DNA of 64,000 nt from Bacillus pseudomycoides DSM 12442 (GCF_000161455.1 NZ_CM000745.1:2667120-2731119), one strand, 5' to 3'. Positions 17,430 to 26,118 are shown, numbered from the stretch's first letter. Translations and numbers: made by a program. The notes: generated by a model not told the origin, from the sequence alone.

Positions 17430-17643
17430 TGTTTTAGAGAAAGAAAATTAAGCTTATAGCAATGTCTACCGATGAATGAATCGAGTTCGCAAATATTTTG
17501 TGCATATTTTCTAGATAAATGTCCCAAATAAATTGGGTCTCAGTATTATATTTTACGATCCAATTAGCAGGTAGCAGGGGCTTAAAACACAATCAGTAAA
17601 ATACGAACTAAAAAAATCACATGATTAACAGGTATTTAAAATA
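17430..17643. other. Gene-free stretch between immunity duplicate and type-2 terminator
   Basis: No readable frame. No repeats shared with other parts of the window were noticed. Confidence 0.3.
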
Positions 17644-17694
17644 AAAGGGCTGTTCCATAAGTTGGTTTCACTTGCTTATGGGATAGCCCTTTTG
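17644..17694 (+). terminator. Type-2 cassette terminator, copy 2
   Basis: AAAAGGGCTGTTCCATAAG pairs with CTTATGGGATAGCCCTTTT. It parallels the structure at 9260 in sequence, loop and position relative to the toxin linker. Confidence 0.75.
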
Positions 17695-17762
17695 CTTTAG
17701 TATAAAAATGGTTTCAATCAAAAATTCATATAGGTAAAATAATAATTAGATTATTTCACATT

Positions 17763-18540
17763 GGTTGGATTAAAAACAGGAAAATCCGGAAATGACAAAA
17801 TGTATCAGATTGGCTAAAAAATAGTCGAGGGTGTAGATTATGTAACATCTACACTCAAAAGTGTTGAAGTAGCTAAAGACGGTACAATGATAGTGAAGCA
17901 AGCTGGCCCAGGGAAGCTTACCGAGTGGGTTAATGTACGCCATGCAGAGAGTAGTAAGTTTATGGATGGTAAGATTCAGGGGCTTAAGGCTTCGCTTGCT
18001 ACGAGATTAGGGAATGGTGGTTCAGAGGTTAGTAAGGAAGTTAGTGGAGTTAAGGGTACGGGTAATGTTGGTAAGGGAGCTAGTGAGGCTGGAAAACATG
18101 TAGATGATGTGAAAATCCTTGAAAATATAAAGAAATGGGATTATCCACCTAATGAAGGATTATATAAGAATCCAAAATACTATGACCAAAAAACAGGAGA
18201 AATTCATTGGCCGCCTAATGATGGATTTGTTTCGGGAACTCAAAAAGTGGAAACATTACATCCCGAAATGAGACTAGGTAGATATGGTAATTCAGCAGGT
18301 TTCTCTTTAGCTCCTGAAAGAGATTCGTTCCCAAGTAGGGTTTTGGCTCCGCATAGTGAATAAGCGCCTTATAATGTTTATGAGGTTATTGATGATTTTG
18401 AAGTAACTTCAGAGAAAATTGTTCCTTGGTTTAATCAGCCAAGTGGAGGAACGCAAATTATTAAATATAAATCTAATGGTCGACCTTACTCTATAGAGGA
18501 ATTAATAGAGCTTAAAGTTATTAAACAAATAAAGCCATAA
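17763..18540 (+). pseudogene. Orphan TNT-like NAD glycohydrolase toxin tip with stops
   Basis: The linker (DKMYQIG, stop, KIVEGVDYVTST, GPGKLTEWVNVRHAES, LATRLGNGGSE) has a TAA at 17816. The toxin domain reads EIHWPPNDGFVSGTQKVE, RLGRYGNSAGFSLAPERDSF, PSRVLAPHSE, a TAA at 18361, then APYNVYEVIDDFEV, IVPWFNQPSGGTQIIKY and IEELIELKVIKQI. This is the signature layout of TNT (tuberculosis necrotizing toxin) domains, which hydrolyse NAD. Both stops are in frame; otherwise the domain is complete. Confidence 0.8.
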
Positions 18541-18553
18541 AGGAGTGTGAAAT

Positions 18554-19162
18554 ATGGACTTAAGTGGTATATATAATTTAATTGAAACAGAAATTAAAGT
18601 GATCAAAAGGGAAAAAGATATTATTTGTGTTGCACCATTAGGTGGGGAAGATCATCCTGAAACTATTGTTAAGTTAACTTTTAATGAAGCAAATAATCAT
18701 TATGAGCTTTTTGAAGTTGTTAGAGGAAAAGAATACAAAGTAGATACATTTTCAGATAAATATAAATCAGCATTGGCTTTATATATTTTTTCGAAAAATA
18801 AATTAGAAGTAAGAAAATATGATACAAATGTTCAAAATGAAATCGAGATTGCAACATCAATAAATAATATTCAAAAGATATTCAAAACTTTTTCAGATGA
18901 ACAGTATCATTCTTTTTTCGAACTTAAGCCAGATAGAATAATTTTAGAAAAAAGCACAAATGATAGATATAATGTTTTATTTTTAGGGAAAAGTGGCTCT
19001 AAGATTTATATAGATAGATTTAGGAAATTGAATAGTGCCGCGGTTGTTCTATACAATTTTTCTTTTAAACTAAGCCGATTTTATGATCTTATTAATATGA
19101 TTGAAGTAAAAACGGATTCTGATTTTATAGAAACTCTAAAAGAATTATATCTTTTGGGTTGA
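18554..19162 (+). CDS. Putative immunity protein for the TNT toxin
   Basis: AAAGGAG lies 8 nt before the ATG, 14 bp after the toxin's final stop. The 202-residue protein has a front strand set (IETEIKVIKREKDIICVAPL), a central helix pair and a back half with FFELKPDRIILEKSTND and NVLFLGKSGSKIYIDRF. No signal or membrane segment. The partner role is inferred from immediate adjacency to the TNT tip; sequence similarity to the mycobacterial IFT inhibitor was not recognised. Confidence 0.55.
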   Translation: MDLSGIYNLIETEIKVIKREKDIICVAPLGGEDHPETIVKLTFNEANNHYELFEVVRGKEYKVDTFSDKYKSALALYIFSKNKLEVRKYDTNVQNEIEIATSINNIQKIFKTFSDEQYHSFFELKPDRIILEKSTNDRYNVLFLGKSGSKIYIDRFRKLNSAAVVLYNFSFKLSRFYDLINMIEVKTDSDFIETLKELYLLG

Positions 19163-19192
19163 AGAATGCAAATATATATCTTTGAAACTATT

Positions 19193-19229
19193 GAGTAAGC
19201 AACAATCTAAAGCAGGTTGTTGCTTACTC
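19193..19229. terminator. Hairpin after TNT immunity gene
   Basis: Perfect 13-bp stem GAGTAAGCAACAA/TTGTTGCTTACTC with an 11-nt loop but no T-run; a weak or atypical terminator. Confidence 0.5.
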
Positions 19230-19239
19230 ATAGGTAGAG

Positions 19240-19594
19240 TCAGTCCAGAGGATAATCGTGCACCAGGAAATAAAGATATTGCTTCTGATAATCGAATATA
19301 GTCTCATTATCCATTGCAAAATGAATAGGTAAAAGGATGGGCTAAAGAGGGAGGCTTTTTGATTATAAGGAAAAGAAAGCTTCTGTAATACTTCTCCCTT
19401 CAAGCTTTGGCCGATCACGTGCAATAATTTCTTCTATGCAGAGGAAACGGAGAAAAAATGAAGGCTTGAATACTGATATACGTTATGAATTTAATGAGAT
19501 CTATAGGCAAATGATTAAAGCAGGATCAAAAAACGGCACGAAAGGCAATGATTGATGCATATAAATATCTTGATAGTTTAGGAGGATTTGTCAA
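19240..19594 (+). pseudogene. Toxin tip remnant, possibly HNH-like, before SUKH gene
   Basis: Reading across several breaks gives EDNRAPGNKDIASDNRI, SHYPLQNE, KGWAKEGGF, then SLQALADHVQ or SSFGRSRAIISSMQRKRRKN, and GLNTDIRYEFNEIYRQMIKA, then DAYKYLDSLGGFVK ending against the next ATG. It has coding character and the right position for a toxin, but no intact catalytic motif can be placed. Confidence 0.45.
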
Positions 19595-20248
19595 ATGATT
19601 AATCTATCCAAGGTTCCAGACTTGATAAAAAAAACGGCAGCAAGTGATATTGAAATCCAAGAAGTAGAAGATCGTATGAAAGTTAAATTCCCCAATGTAT
19701 ATAAGGGTTTATTAAGATGTACAAATGGTTTTTCAATCGGTGGTGGGTTAGTTATTTATGGTACGGAGCATATTGTAGAAAGAAATGAGGTTTGGGAAGT
19801 AGATGAATATGCAATTGGGTATATCTCGATTGGTGATGACGGTGGAGGTAATGTTTTTTTAATGTCTCAAGATGCAGAGGGGAAAGAGGTATTAGTTATT
19901 GATTCTGGGGATATGAATCCAAACCATGCTACTATAATTACCTCTGATTTTAACAAATGGGTGAATAGTGGTTGTTTAAATGAAATAGAACAGAAAACAA
20001 TAATTAAGCCATCTGATATTTGTAATATAGTGTTAGCAAAAACTCCTAATGAAGGCTTGACAGATTTAATAAGAATAAAGAACGTATTAGGGATTGAGAT
20101 TTCCACTGCAGATTTGCTAAAGGGTTCAAAAAATCCTCCTTATATATTAGTAGAGAGATTTCCATATGGTAAGGCAAAAAAACTAATTGAAAAACTAGGA
20201 ACCAGTGGTACGGTACTGAGTATAGAACCTATTGGTAATAACAATTAA
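19595..20248 (+). CDS. SUKH immunity protein with extra C-terminal L7/L12-like domain
   Basis: AGGAGG precedes the ATG. Residues 1-135 are SUKH: VEDRMKVKFPNVYKGLLRCT, GLVIYGTEHIVERNE, IGYISIGDDGGGNVFLMSQD, KWVNSGCL. Residues 150-215 read EGLTDLIRIKNVLGIEISTA, PPYILVERFPYGKAKKLIEK, LGTSGTVLSIEPIG. That is the helix-strand-helix-strand order of ribosomal protein L7/L12 C-terminal domains. The second domain is unusual for a simple immunity protein; its assignment is by pattern only. Confidence 0.6.
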   Translation: MINLSKVPDLIKKTAASDIEIQEVEDRMKVKFPNVYKGLLRCTNGFSIGGGLVIYGTEHIVERNEVWEVDEYAIGYISIGDDGGGNVFLMSQDAEGKEVLVIDSGDMNPNHATIITSDFNKWVNSGCLNEIEQKTIIKPSDICNIVLAKTPNEGLTDLIRIKNVLGIEISTADLLKGSKNPPYILVERFPYGKAKKLIEKLGTSGTVLSIEPIGNNN

Positions 20249-20443
20249 TATTAGAGAGTAGGATAGAACAACTTTTTAATTGGTTTAAAGTCCTTCAAAG
20301 TTTTTAATTTAAACAACTTTATAGCAGAGTAGATTAGTTTTACAATAAAAATAATGTTAATGAAGAGGATGACTTTTGTACTATCAGAGAAGTAAATCTT
20401 GGCCCAAGAGATTTTCTGATAAATAAAAAGGGAGAGTTTGAAA

Positions 20444-20911
20444 ATGATAATAAATGATGTGGTTTTTGGTGAGCTTGAATATACATATGGATGGGTTAAG
20501 TATATTACCATTGAATTTTGTGGGAAAGAAGCTGAAATAGCATTGATGGTTAAAGGTGAAGAAGACGGTAAGTTTGATGAAGAACAATATACTGCTTATA
20601 ACTCATTAGTGCAAAATTGGGAACAATTACAGCAAGGTTTTTTACAAGCGATATTAGACTATTACAAACAAGAGCGTCAAGAACTAGGGTATGATATTGA
20701 ATTTAATGAAAATTATCCACACATCGAAACAACTGATCAATTACTTGAGATGATAACTTTAGTTGGAATTGTAGTTCCATATGGAGATATTTATGAAGAG
20801 CGAGATATTGGGATAACTTTTGATTGTACATGGGACACAGAAAATGGACTAGGGATTCGTCTATTAAATGAAAAAGTAACTGAAGTGGGTTACCAAGACG
20901 TTGCCATTTAA
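20444..20911 (+). CDS. DUF2004/DUF6985-like protein, paralogue of 46493
   Basis: ATG is preferred over the TTG two codons earlier because GGGAGAG is 7 nt before it. The 155-residue acidic protein reads DVVFGELEYTYGWVKYITIE, CGKEAEIALMV, a helix with WEQLQQGFLQAILDYYKQ, then ITLVGIVVPYGDI, GITFDCTWDTENGLGIRL and EVGYQDVAI. The 46493 protein has the same motifs. I recall such proteins as DUF2004- or DUF6985-type and associated with toxin loci; function unproven. Confidence 0.55.
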   Translation: MIINDVVFGELEYTYGWVKYITIEFCGKEAEIALMVKGEEDGKFDEEQYTAYNSLVQNWEQLQQGFLQAILDYYKQERQELGYDIEFNENYPHIETTDQLLEMITLVGIVVPYGDIYEERDIGITFDCTWDTENGLGIRLLNEKVTEVGYQDVAI

Positions 20912-20937
20912 ATCTTAATCGAAATAGCTATTTCCGT

Positions 20938-21468
20938 ATGCCTACTCCATCAAGTGTAGATAGTGGTTATGCAGAACTTGTCATGCATCTGCCAAAAGAT
21001 TGGGAAGTATCAACATCTGCTTTGGATAGTGCGAAATACGGTTGGCCCTTGCGCCTTTTACGACAGCTTGGGGAAAATGTACGGCGAAATGGATATGGCT
21101 TAGGACAGTGGCTTGTATTTCCGAATCAATCAGAGGGATATTTAAAACAGACGTATGGAGTCCAATTAGGTGAAATGAAGTGGGATCCAAATGCGTCAAT
21201 TCATCCATATGATAAAGAGACGGGATTTTCTGTTGTTATGATTGTACCGCCGCTGCCACAATGTTCAAGTACATTCAAAATGGAATTTCGTGAGGATGTT
21301 AAAAGAATAGAGGGTGACTGGCCAATCTACTTCCATACATTATTACCATTATATAAAGAGGAAATCCATTGTTATTGCAAAGATGGACTTGATACGTTAT
21401 TACAAAAGTTAATGAAAAATGGTGTTGAAGCGGCATTTGATTTTAATCGAGGGAATACTTGTAAATAA
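20938..21468 (+). CDS. SUFU-domain immunity protein, 5'-truncated
   Basis: The 176-residue frame has YAELVMHLPKDWEV, YGWPLRLLRQLGENVRRNGY, GLGQWLVFPNQSEGY and a C-terminal PLYKEEIHCYCKDGLDTLL, typical of bacterial suppressor-of-fused-like immunity proteins. In-frame coding continues upstream to about 20922 (NSYFRMPTPSS), against the stop of the previous gene, without an RBS. The N-terminal third usual for the family is missing, so this is probably a deletion derivative. Confidence 0.65.
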   Translation: MPTPSSVDSGYAELVMHLPKDWEVSTSALDSAKYGWPLRLLRQLGENVRRNGYGLGQWLVFPNQSEGYLKQTYGVQLGEMKWDPNASIHPYDKETGFSVVMIVPPLPQCSSTFKMEFREDVKRIEGDWPIYFHTLLPLYKEEIHCYCKDGLDTLLQKLMKNGVEAAFDFNRGNTCK

Positions 21469-21489
21469 GAGAGAACTCCCTCGTTTTTC
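21448..21489 (+). terminator. Terminator overlapping the SUFU gene end
   Basis: CGAGGGA/TCCCTCG stem followed by TTTTT; its left arm lies within the last codons of the preceding gene. Confidence 0.7.
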
Positions 21490-21511
21490 TAGTATAAGGG
21501 AGGAAAAGTTA

Positions 21512-21946
21512 GTGACAAAAGATGAAATTGCAAATTTATTAGAAAGTATGTTAGATAAAGAACTAGGGGATTTAGATTCCCCTTCAGCTAATGATTGGGT
21601 AAAAATTGAGAAAAAGTTTGGATGTCAATTTCCTAAAGAATTTAAATACTTTATTGAACTAATGTCTGAATATGTCTTTCCAGGAGAGATTTTAAATGTT
21701 TCTAGTGGTAAAACGAACGGAAATGCTACTATTGAATTTACTTATGATTATGAAATGAAAGAAGGCTTTTGGAAAAACGAACTAATCCCTTTTTACAGTA
21801 TAGGTAATGGAGACTACTTTTGTCTTCATTCAAAAGAGTGCCACCAAACGGGAGTTTACTATTATTTTCATGAAGAACATGGTGTAACCAAAGAAGCGGA
21901 TAATTTTGAAGACTGGTTAAATCAATTACCAACCTATTTGAATTAA
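21512..21946 (+). CDS. SUKH immunity protein
   Basis: GTG 21512 is chosen because AAGGGAGG lies 8 nt upstream; the longer frame crosses the terminator of the previous gene. The 144-residue protein has NDWVKIEKKFGCQFPKEFKY, FIELMSEYVFPGEIL, FYSIGNGDYFCLHSKEC, GVYYYFHEEHG and NFEDWLNQLPTYL. This is the compact SUKH form. No toxin sequence directly precedes it, so it is another orphan immunity gene. Confidence 0.75.
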   Translation: MTKDEIANLLESMLDKELGDLDSPSANDWVKIEKKFGCQFPKEFKYFIELMSEYVFPGEILNVSSGKTNGNATIEFTYDYEMKEGFWKNELIPFYSIGNGDYFCLHSKECHQTGVYYYFHEEHGVTKEADNFEDWLNQLPTYLN

Positions 21947-22134
21947 TATCAAAAAATTGATTTGTATCCTAGAAGTGTATTCTTTTATTAAACTATGGAT
22001 TTTAGGTAGACTAGAAATGGATAAACAAATGAAAATGGCTATAGTCTATTGTTAAGGATTAACAGATGAGATTTTAGCGGAAAAATAACAGAATCCCATA
22101 ATACTTCTATAGTGAACATTCGAAGTCAGATTTT
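21947..22134. other. Gene-free stretch
   Basis: Stop-rich; probably the front of the DUF1911-type remnant that follows. Confidence 0.3.
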
Positions 22135-22252
22135 TAGTGGTTACTGGAGTTTTGAAAGTGGAGCAATCGCAAAAATATTAAATTTAGATGACTCAACCTT
22201 GAGAGATACTCCATATTATCCTTATGATATGGTGCATTATCGAGAAAAATAA
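22135..22252 (+). pseudogene. PoNi/DUF1911-type immunity remnant
   Basis: The last 38 codons read GYWSFESGAIAKILNLDDST, LRDTPYYPYDMVHYREK. The gene at 30213 has the same end (GYWIFESGAIVKILELDDS, NVPYYPYDMVHFKAK). These are C-terminal motifs I associate with the DUF1911/PoNi family that protects against PoNe nucleases. Confidence 0.65.
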
Positions 22253-22258
22253 ATGTAA

Positions 22259-22298
22259 GAATCCACATTGAAAAACTTTTAAACTGTGGATTTTTTAT
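22259..22298 (+). terminator. Terminator after PoNi remnant
   Basis: AATCCACA/TGTGGATT stem followed by TTTTT. Confidence 0.7.
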
Positions 22299-22339
22299 GC
22301 TCAATTAAGCATCATACTAAGTCGGTTTATGAAGTTAGT

Positions 22340-22700
22340 AAAGGAGTTAAAAGGGCTAAGAGGTGAGATGAAGTAGAAATTCAAGTGGATTTTAACTAAA
22401 ATACTAAATTTGATTCTGAAGAATTTGTAAGACAGTTTAAAGCTTAAGGAAATATTAAAGGTAAATGAATATTTGAAAAATCGTAAACGACTTCTTGATG
22501 AAGATAGCGCAATAGAAAGTAAGACATATTAGCAGACAGCTATACATAATCCAGATTAAGTAACTGGGAGATACGCAGCTAATAGTGGGGCATGTAGGAT
22601 ATTAGTATGAACGCTTTACTATGTTCTCCATCAGGGCATCGAATAGAAACTTTGGATGAAAAAATTCAATAAATATCACCGAACATGATGAGGAACAATT
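22340..22700 (+). pseudogene. Ntox15-like (polymorphic toxin type 15) remnant
   Basis: Across several breaks the translation shows KFDSEEFVRQFKA, LKVNEYLKNRKRLLDEDSAI, ESKTYQQTAIHNPDQVTGRY, AANSG. This mirrors the Ntox15 pattern of E-E-F-x-R-Q-L-K, V-x-x-Y/W-L-x-N-R and A-x-H-N-P-D-Q. Large parts are deleted, so it is dead. Confidence 0.6.
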
Positions 22701-22739
22701 GAAAAGGGGGAATAGTTTTGTATAACTAACTTAAAAATA

Positions 22740-23282
22740 ATGAAGGACTTTGAATTGGAAAAAAGAGTTCCTGAAAGTTTAGTCGAAAAGTATTCTAATG
22801 TACTTCCTGAAACGTTAATTAATATTTGGGAAAACTATGGATTTGGAAAGGTTTTAAATGGCTATCTTAGGTTGATTAATCCAGAAGAGTACTTTGAAAT
22901 TGTTAAAGAAACGTATATTAGAAATCAAAATACAATACCGTTGTTTACGACAAGCATGGGGGATATCCTTTTATTTGAGAAGTATGGTGATAAATCATAT
23001 ATTATTCAATTAAATTATCGTAAAGGAAAATCAAAAGTTATTGCCTCTAAATTCAACCTGTTTTTAAGATTTCTTGAGGAAGAAGAATATTTAGAAGAAT
23101 ATATGGAATGGAATCCCTATTTAGTAGCTATTCAGAATTACGGAATTCCAGCTTATAATGAGTGTTTTGGCTATGTTCCTCTTCTTGGATTAGGGGGCGC
23201 AGAAAAAGTAGAGAATCTGCAAAAAGTTAAATTGATCGAGCATATTTATTTAATTACTCAATTTATGGGACCGATTGAATAA
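22740..23282 (+). CDS. Tdi1-like immunity protein (GAD-like plus DUF1851)
   Basis: The 180-residue protein starts DFELEKRVPESLVEKYSNVL, PETLINIWENYGFGKVLNGY, with a C-terminal half FNLFLRFLEEEEYLEEYMEW, CFGYVPLLGLGGAEKVENLQ, KVKLIEHIYLI. That is the GAD-like/DUF1851 arrangement of Tdi1-type DNase immunity proteins. The ATG has no RBS at normal distance (GGGGG is 30 nt upstream), so expression may be weak or the start may have been altered. It follows an Ntox15-like toxin remnant. Confidence 0.65.
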   Translation: MKDFELEKRVPESLVEKYSNVLPETLINIWENYGFGKVLNGYLRLINPEEYFEIVKETYIRNQNTIPLFTTSMGDILLFEKYGDKSYIIQLNYRKGKSKVIASKFNLFLRFLEEEEYLEEYMEWNPYLVAIQNYGIPAYNECFGYVPLLGLGGAEKVENLQKVKLIEHIYLITQFMGPIE

Positions 23283-23387
23283 CTGTTAGGTGTAATGCTA
23301 TTTTCATAATGAAATGGAAAGTATAGATGTAGAAAATATATAAATAGGGCACTTGAGAGCCTATTTGTATGCCTATAATTAAAGAAG

Positions 23388-23552
23388 GAGGGTTATAAAT
23401 ATACAACAGATGAACTTGGTAGAATAGTAGAAGTTGAGGCGGGAAATTTAATACTTAAAAAAGGAAAACGGAACAAAGGAATGCAAGTTGCAGCAGGACG
23501 GCCGAATAGATTGAAGACTGATGATGGTTTTATTAGTGACTTATATAGGTGA
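23388..23552 (+). pseudogene. DNA/RNA non-specific endonuclease toxin fragment
   Basis: An open stretch after AAGGAGG reads EGYKYTTDELGRIVEVEAG, NLILKKGKRNKGMQVAAGRP, NRLKTDDGF. Families of secreted non-specific nucleases have Y-x-T-D-x-x-G-R, then the active site D-D-G-G-H. Here the sequence breaks off just after DDG, so the catalytic histidine and all that follows are lost. Confidence 0.65.
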
Positions 23553-23639
23553 CTAATAAGATTGAGCAAATTTTTTTGATTTAAAAAATGTTTTAGACTA
23601 TAGAAAAAAGTAATAGATTATAAAAAATAGTTGTAGATT

Positions 23640-23677
23640 GAAAAGGTGTTTTCTGTATATGAAAGCACCTTTTGTTA
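23640..23677 (+). terminator. Terminator
   Basis: AAAAGGTGTTTTC pairs with GAAAGCACCTTTT, closing on a short T-rich tail. It is followed by about 150 bp of decayed sequence (one frame reads NPYRRNEDFKERHFDVEEGE) before the lipoprotein gene. Confidence 0.6.
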
Positions 23678-23855
23678 ACATAAAGCCATTGTGTTAACAA
23701 ACCTTTGAAAATCCCTATAGAAGAAATGAAGACTTCAAGGAAAGACACTTTGACGTTGAAGAAGGTGAATGGTACGATATATAGGAATAATATGGATATG
23801 GTGGAAGTAACGAAAACGGTTTTAATCAGTAAAATTTAAAGGGGATAAATTAGTC

Positions 23856-24827
23856 ATGAAAGCAAAGAAACTAGTAGGTGTAGCAATTCCAGTTATGTTA
23901 TTATTCGGTTGTGGGGTATCGGATAAAACTGAATCTCAGGAAACAAAGACAGAAGAGTCTAAATCCGCTAAAGAAGATGAAAAGAAGTCTTCTGTTAAGA
24001 AAGTGAAGGTATCAAAAGAAGACTACACAACTAGGGTAGTTGGACTAGTTGAAGAGTTTGATACTATATTTAAGAAGCATAATGATACAATAGGAGAACT
24101 CTTTGACGGCAAGAAAAAGAAATCAGACGTATTAGATTCAATAAAAGAACTGGATGGGGTATTAGATAAGATTGAATCTATAGACCCACCTAAAGAGTAT
24201 ATAGAAGAACAGAAAAACCTTGAAAAAGCGACTGGTTACTTTAGAGAGTCCTCCAAAATAGTAGAAGAAGTGTTTACTAGAAAATCAACTAGAGAAAAAG
24301 GCGAAAAGACTGACAAAGAAATGGTTGAAGAGTCAGAGAAGATTCTGAAACAAGGTGACGAATACTGGTATAAAGCAATTAACTCACTTAAAGATAAGAA
24401 TACAAAAGTCGGTGATGGTACAGTATCGGTTAAAGATATTAAAGACTTAGATAAGAAAGCCGGAATCGACTATGATGCGGTACAGAAGAACGTAATAGAT
24501 GGTACTGAATTAATTGGTAACTGGGGTGTACAGACTTCTGACGGATTTAAACCATCATTTATCTTAAAAGGTGGAAGTCCTAAAACTTTCGAAGTTTACA
24601 ATGCAGAAGAGTATCCAAAGAAAACGAACCATATAGAAGGTACATGGGAATATGATAAAGCTAGTTTAACATTAAAACTACATATCACAAAACAAATGTC
24701 AAACGGTGTAGAAGCAGAGGTTGTTCAAAAAGACATAGATTATAAAGTTCAAAACTATGATAGAAAGAACTTGCAATTATTCAACGATAAATCATTTAAT
24801 ACAACTAGGTATGTGAAACAAAGTTAA
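23856..24827 (+). CDS. DUF3994 lipoprotein
   Basis: The 323-residue protein starts with a lipoprotein signal (VAIPVMLLFGC, cysteine 19), then a lysine/glutamate-rich spacer and helical residues 50-200. The C-terminal third is beta-rich: ELIGNWGVQTSDGFKPSFIL, HIEGTWEYDKASLTLKLHIT. I recognise the layout as DUF3994, found in B. cereus-group lipoproteins. It would be anchored outside the membrane; function unknown. It marks the end of the main cassette array. Confidence 0.7.
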   Translation: MKAKKLVGVAIPVMLLFGCGVSDKTESQETKTEESKSAKEDEKKSSVKKVKVSKEDYTTRVVGLVEEFDTIFKKHNDTIGELFDGKKKKSDVLDSIKELDGVLDKIESIDPPKEYIEEQKNLEKATGYFRESSKIVEEVFTRKSTREKGEKTDKEMVEESEKILKQGDEYWYKAINSLKDKNTKVGDGTVSVKDIKDLDKKAGIDYDAVQKNVIDGTELIGNWGVQTSDGFKPSFILKGGSPKTFEVYNAEEYPKKTNHIEGTWEYDKASLTLKLHITKQMSNGVEAEVVQKDIDYKVQNYDRKNLQLFNDKSFNTTRYVKQS

Positions 24828-24928
24828 TAAATGAAATAATAATTGCTGAAGAAGATATTAAATGAATATAAAATAGTTTGTTAACAGGAGAAAGATAAAT
24901 ATAAAAATTAGAAATCCACCTTTAGTGA

Positions 24929-25040
24929 AGTACACCCCAATTGTTAGACACAGTCTAACAATTGGAGGTGTTTTTCTTATGGCTAAATTTACAATTGAAG
25001 AGAAATTATATATTGTTTCTAAAACGAAAACAAACACCTC
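24929..25040 (+). mobile_element. IS3-type element relic, left end and start of OrfA
   Basis: A hairpin (CACCCCAATTGTTAGAC / GTCTAACAATTGGAGGTG) sequesters GGAGG directly before ATGGCTAAATTTACAATTG, which encodes MAKFTIEEKLYIVSK, the start of an IS3-type OrfA. The frame then runs into unrelated sequence. Left-end hairpins hiding the transposase RBS are a known IS regulatory device. The same arm sequence forms the palindrome at 823-874, and a similar OrfA start lies at 55179. Confidence 0.75.
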
Positions 25041-25095
25041 AACCAGTGGCTCACTATATATGATAGAAGACATGGGGGATGTTTGTTTTGCTATT

Positions 25096-26118
25096 TCATT
25101 TTTTATTATGTATCTCTTTTTTTAATTCGATTTGTTTTTCTATCTCCTTTTTAGCTCCATCGCTCATTTCATAGATATGAGACCAATATTCCCTTGCAAT
25201 CGGATCATATTCTACCCTAACCGTGATATCTTTTTGGGAATCCGTGTTTAAATATCCATTAATGGTTAGCGCATGAATTGCATTCGATGGTCTATTTTCT
25301 TTCTTGTAGGAACTTGTATGCTTATTAAACGTTTTTTCAACAATTGTTAAATCCAAATTATACTCATTTTTCACATATTGAATCGCTTTCGATTCAGCAT
25401 TGTTACAGATATTTACCTCTTCCTCAGGAGTAAGAGCTAGCTGCTTTTCTACTTCTACAGCACGTTGGTTATCTTTAGATAGACTCATAACACCTGTATT
25501 TTCTTTTGAATCATAATCTACCAGCCACTTTTTATCTTTGTAGTATGCTTCGACAGAAGATTCACATGAAAAGCCACTGCCTCTACCATTTTGTTTAGCA
25601 CAGTTTAATAACTCAAAATGAATGTTTATTTTGGGATATACAGGACTTCCTGAACCTTCATTCGATTGCAGTACACTTTCCCTTGTCACATATGTAATCT
25701 GAATGGGACCATTATTTTTTTCAATCGCTTGTTTTATTTTTTCTTCAATACGTTGATCATGAACCTGCTTCGTGAATATGTAGTTCTCCTCATAAAAACC
25801 ATAAATTTTTAAAGGAAGAAATAAAGCAAGCCCTAAAACAAAACAAGAAAGTGCATAATAAGCCAACATTCGCTCTGAAGTGTATATACGGAAACAGGAA
25901 AGTACAACGCGAATATATACTAAAGGCAAAGCAATATAAAAAATAGGCACGGAAAAGTAACATGTAAAGGCTGTTATTAGAGCGATCTCCCCGAGCAACT
26001 TGATATATTGCGGAATCCCCATACTGTATGCCGCTAGAATCAAAAACCAAATGTAACTTGTTGATACAAGAAAAGCAATTCTATAATATTTCTTACTTCT
26101 TGTTTTTTTCTCTTCCAT
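25096..26118 (-). CDS. Membrane protein of unknown function
   Basis: Minus-strand gene of 340 residues with a GGTGGG-type RBS. Four hydrophobic segments lie in the first 115 residues (IAFLVSTSYIWFLILAAYSM; IALITAFTCYF; VPIFYIALPLVYIRVVL; ALSCFVLGLALFLPL). An extracytoplasmic-looking domain of about 220 residues follows, with beta character (INIHFELLNCAKQ, ITVRVEYDPIAREYW). No family recognised. It runs opposite to its neighbours, and an IS relic lies just beyond its stop. Confidence 0.7.
   Translation of the reverse strand: MEEKKTRSKKYYRIAFLVSTSYIWFLILAAYSMGIPQYIKLLGEIALITAFTCYFSVPIFYIALPLVYIRVVLSCFRIYTSERMLAYYALSCFVLGLALFLPLKIYGFYEENYIFTKQVHDQRIEEKIKQAIEKNNGPIQITYVTRESVLQSNEGSGSPVYPKINIHFELLNCAKQNGRGSGFSCESSVEAYYKDKKWLVDYDSKENTGVMSLSKDNQRAVEVEKQLALTPEEEVNICNNAESKAIQYVKNEYNLDLTIVEKTFNKHTSSYKKENRPSNAIHALTINGYLNTDSQKDITVRVEYDPIAREYWSHIYEMSDGAKKEIEKQIELKKEIHNKK

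Noticed and set aside
999..18100. Repeated blocks as a CRISPR array
   Set aside because: Repeats are long coding linkers kilobases apart, without short regular spacers or cas genes.
24979..25125. 66-residue protein starting MAKFTIEEK as an intact gene
   Set aside because: Only the first 15 or so residues match a transposase OrfA; the rest is unrelated sequence read to the first stop.
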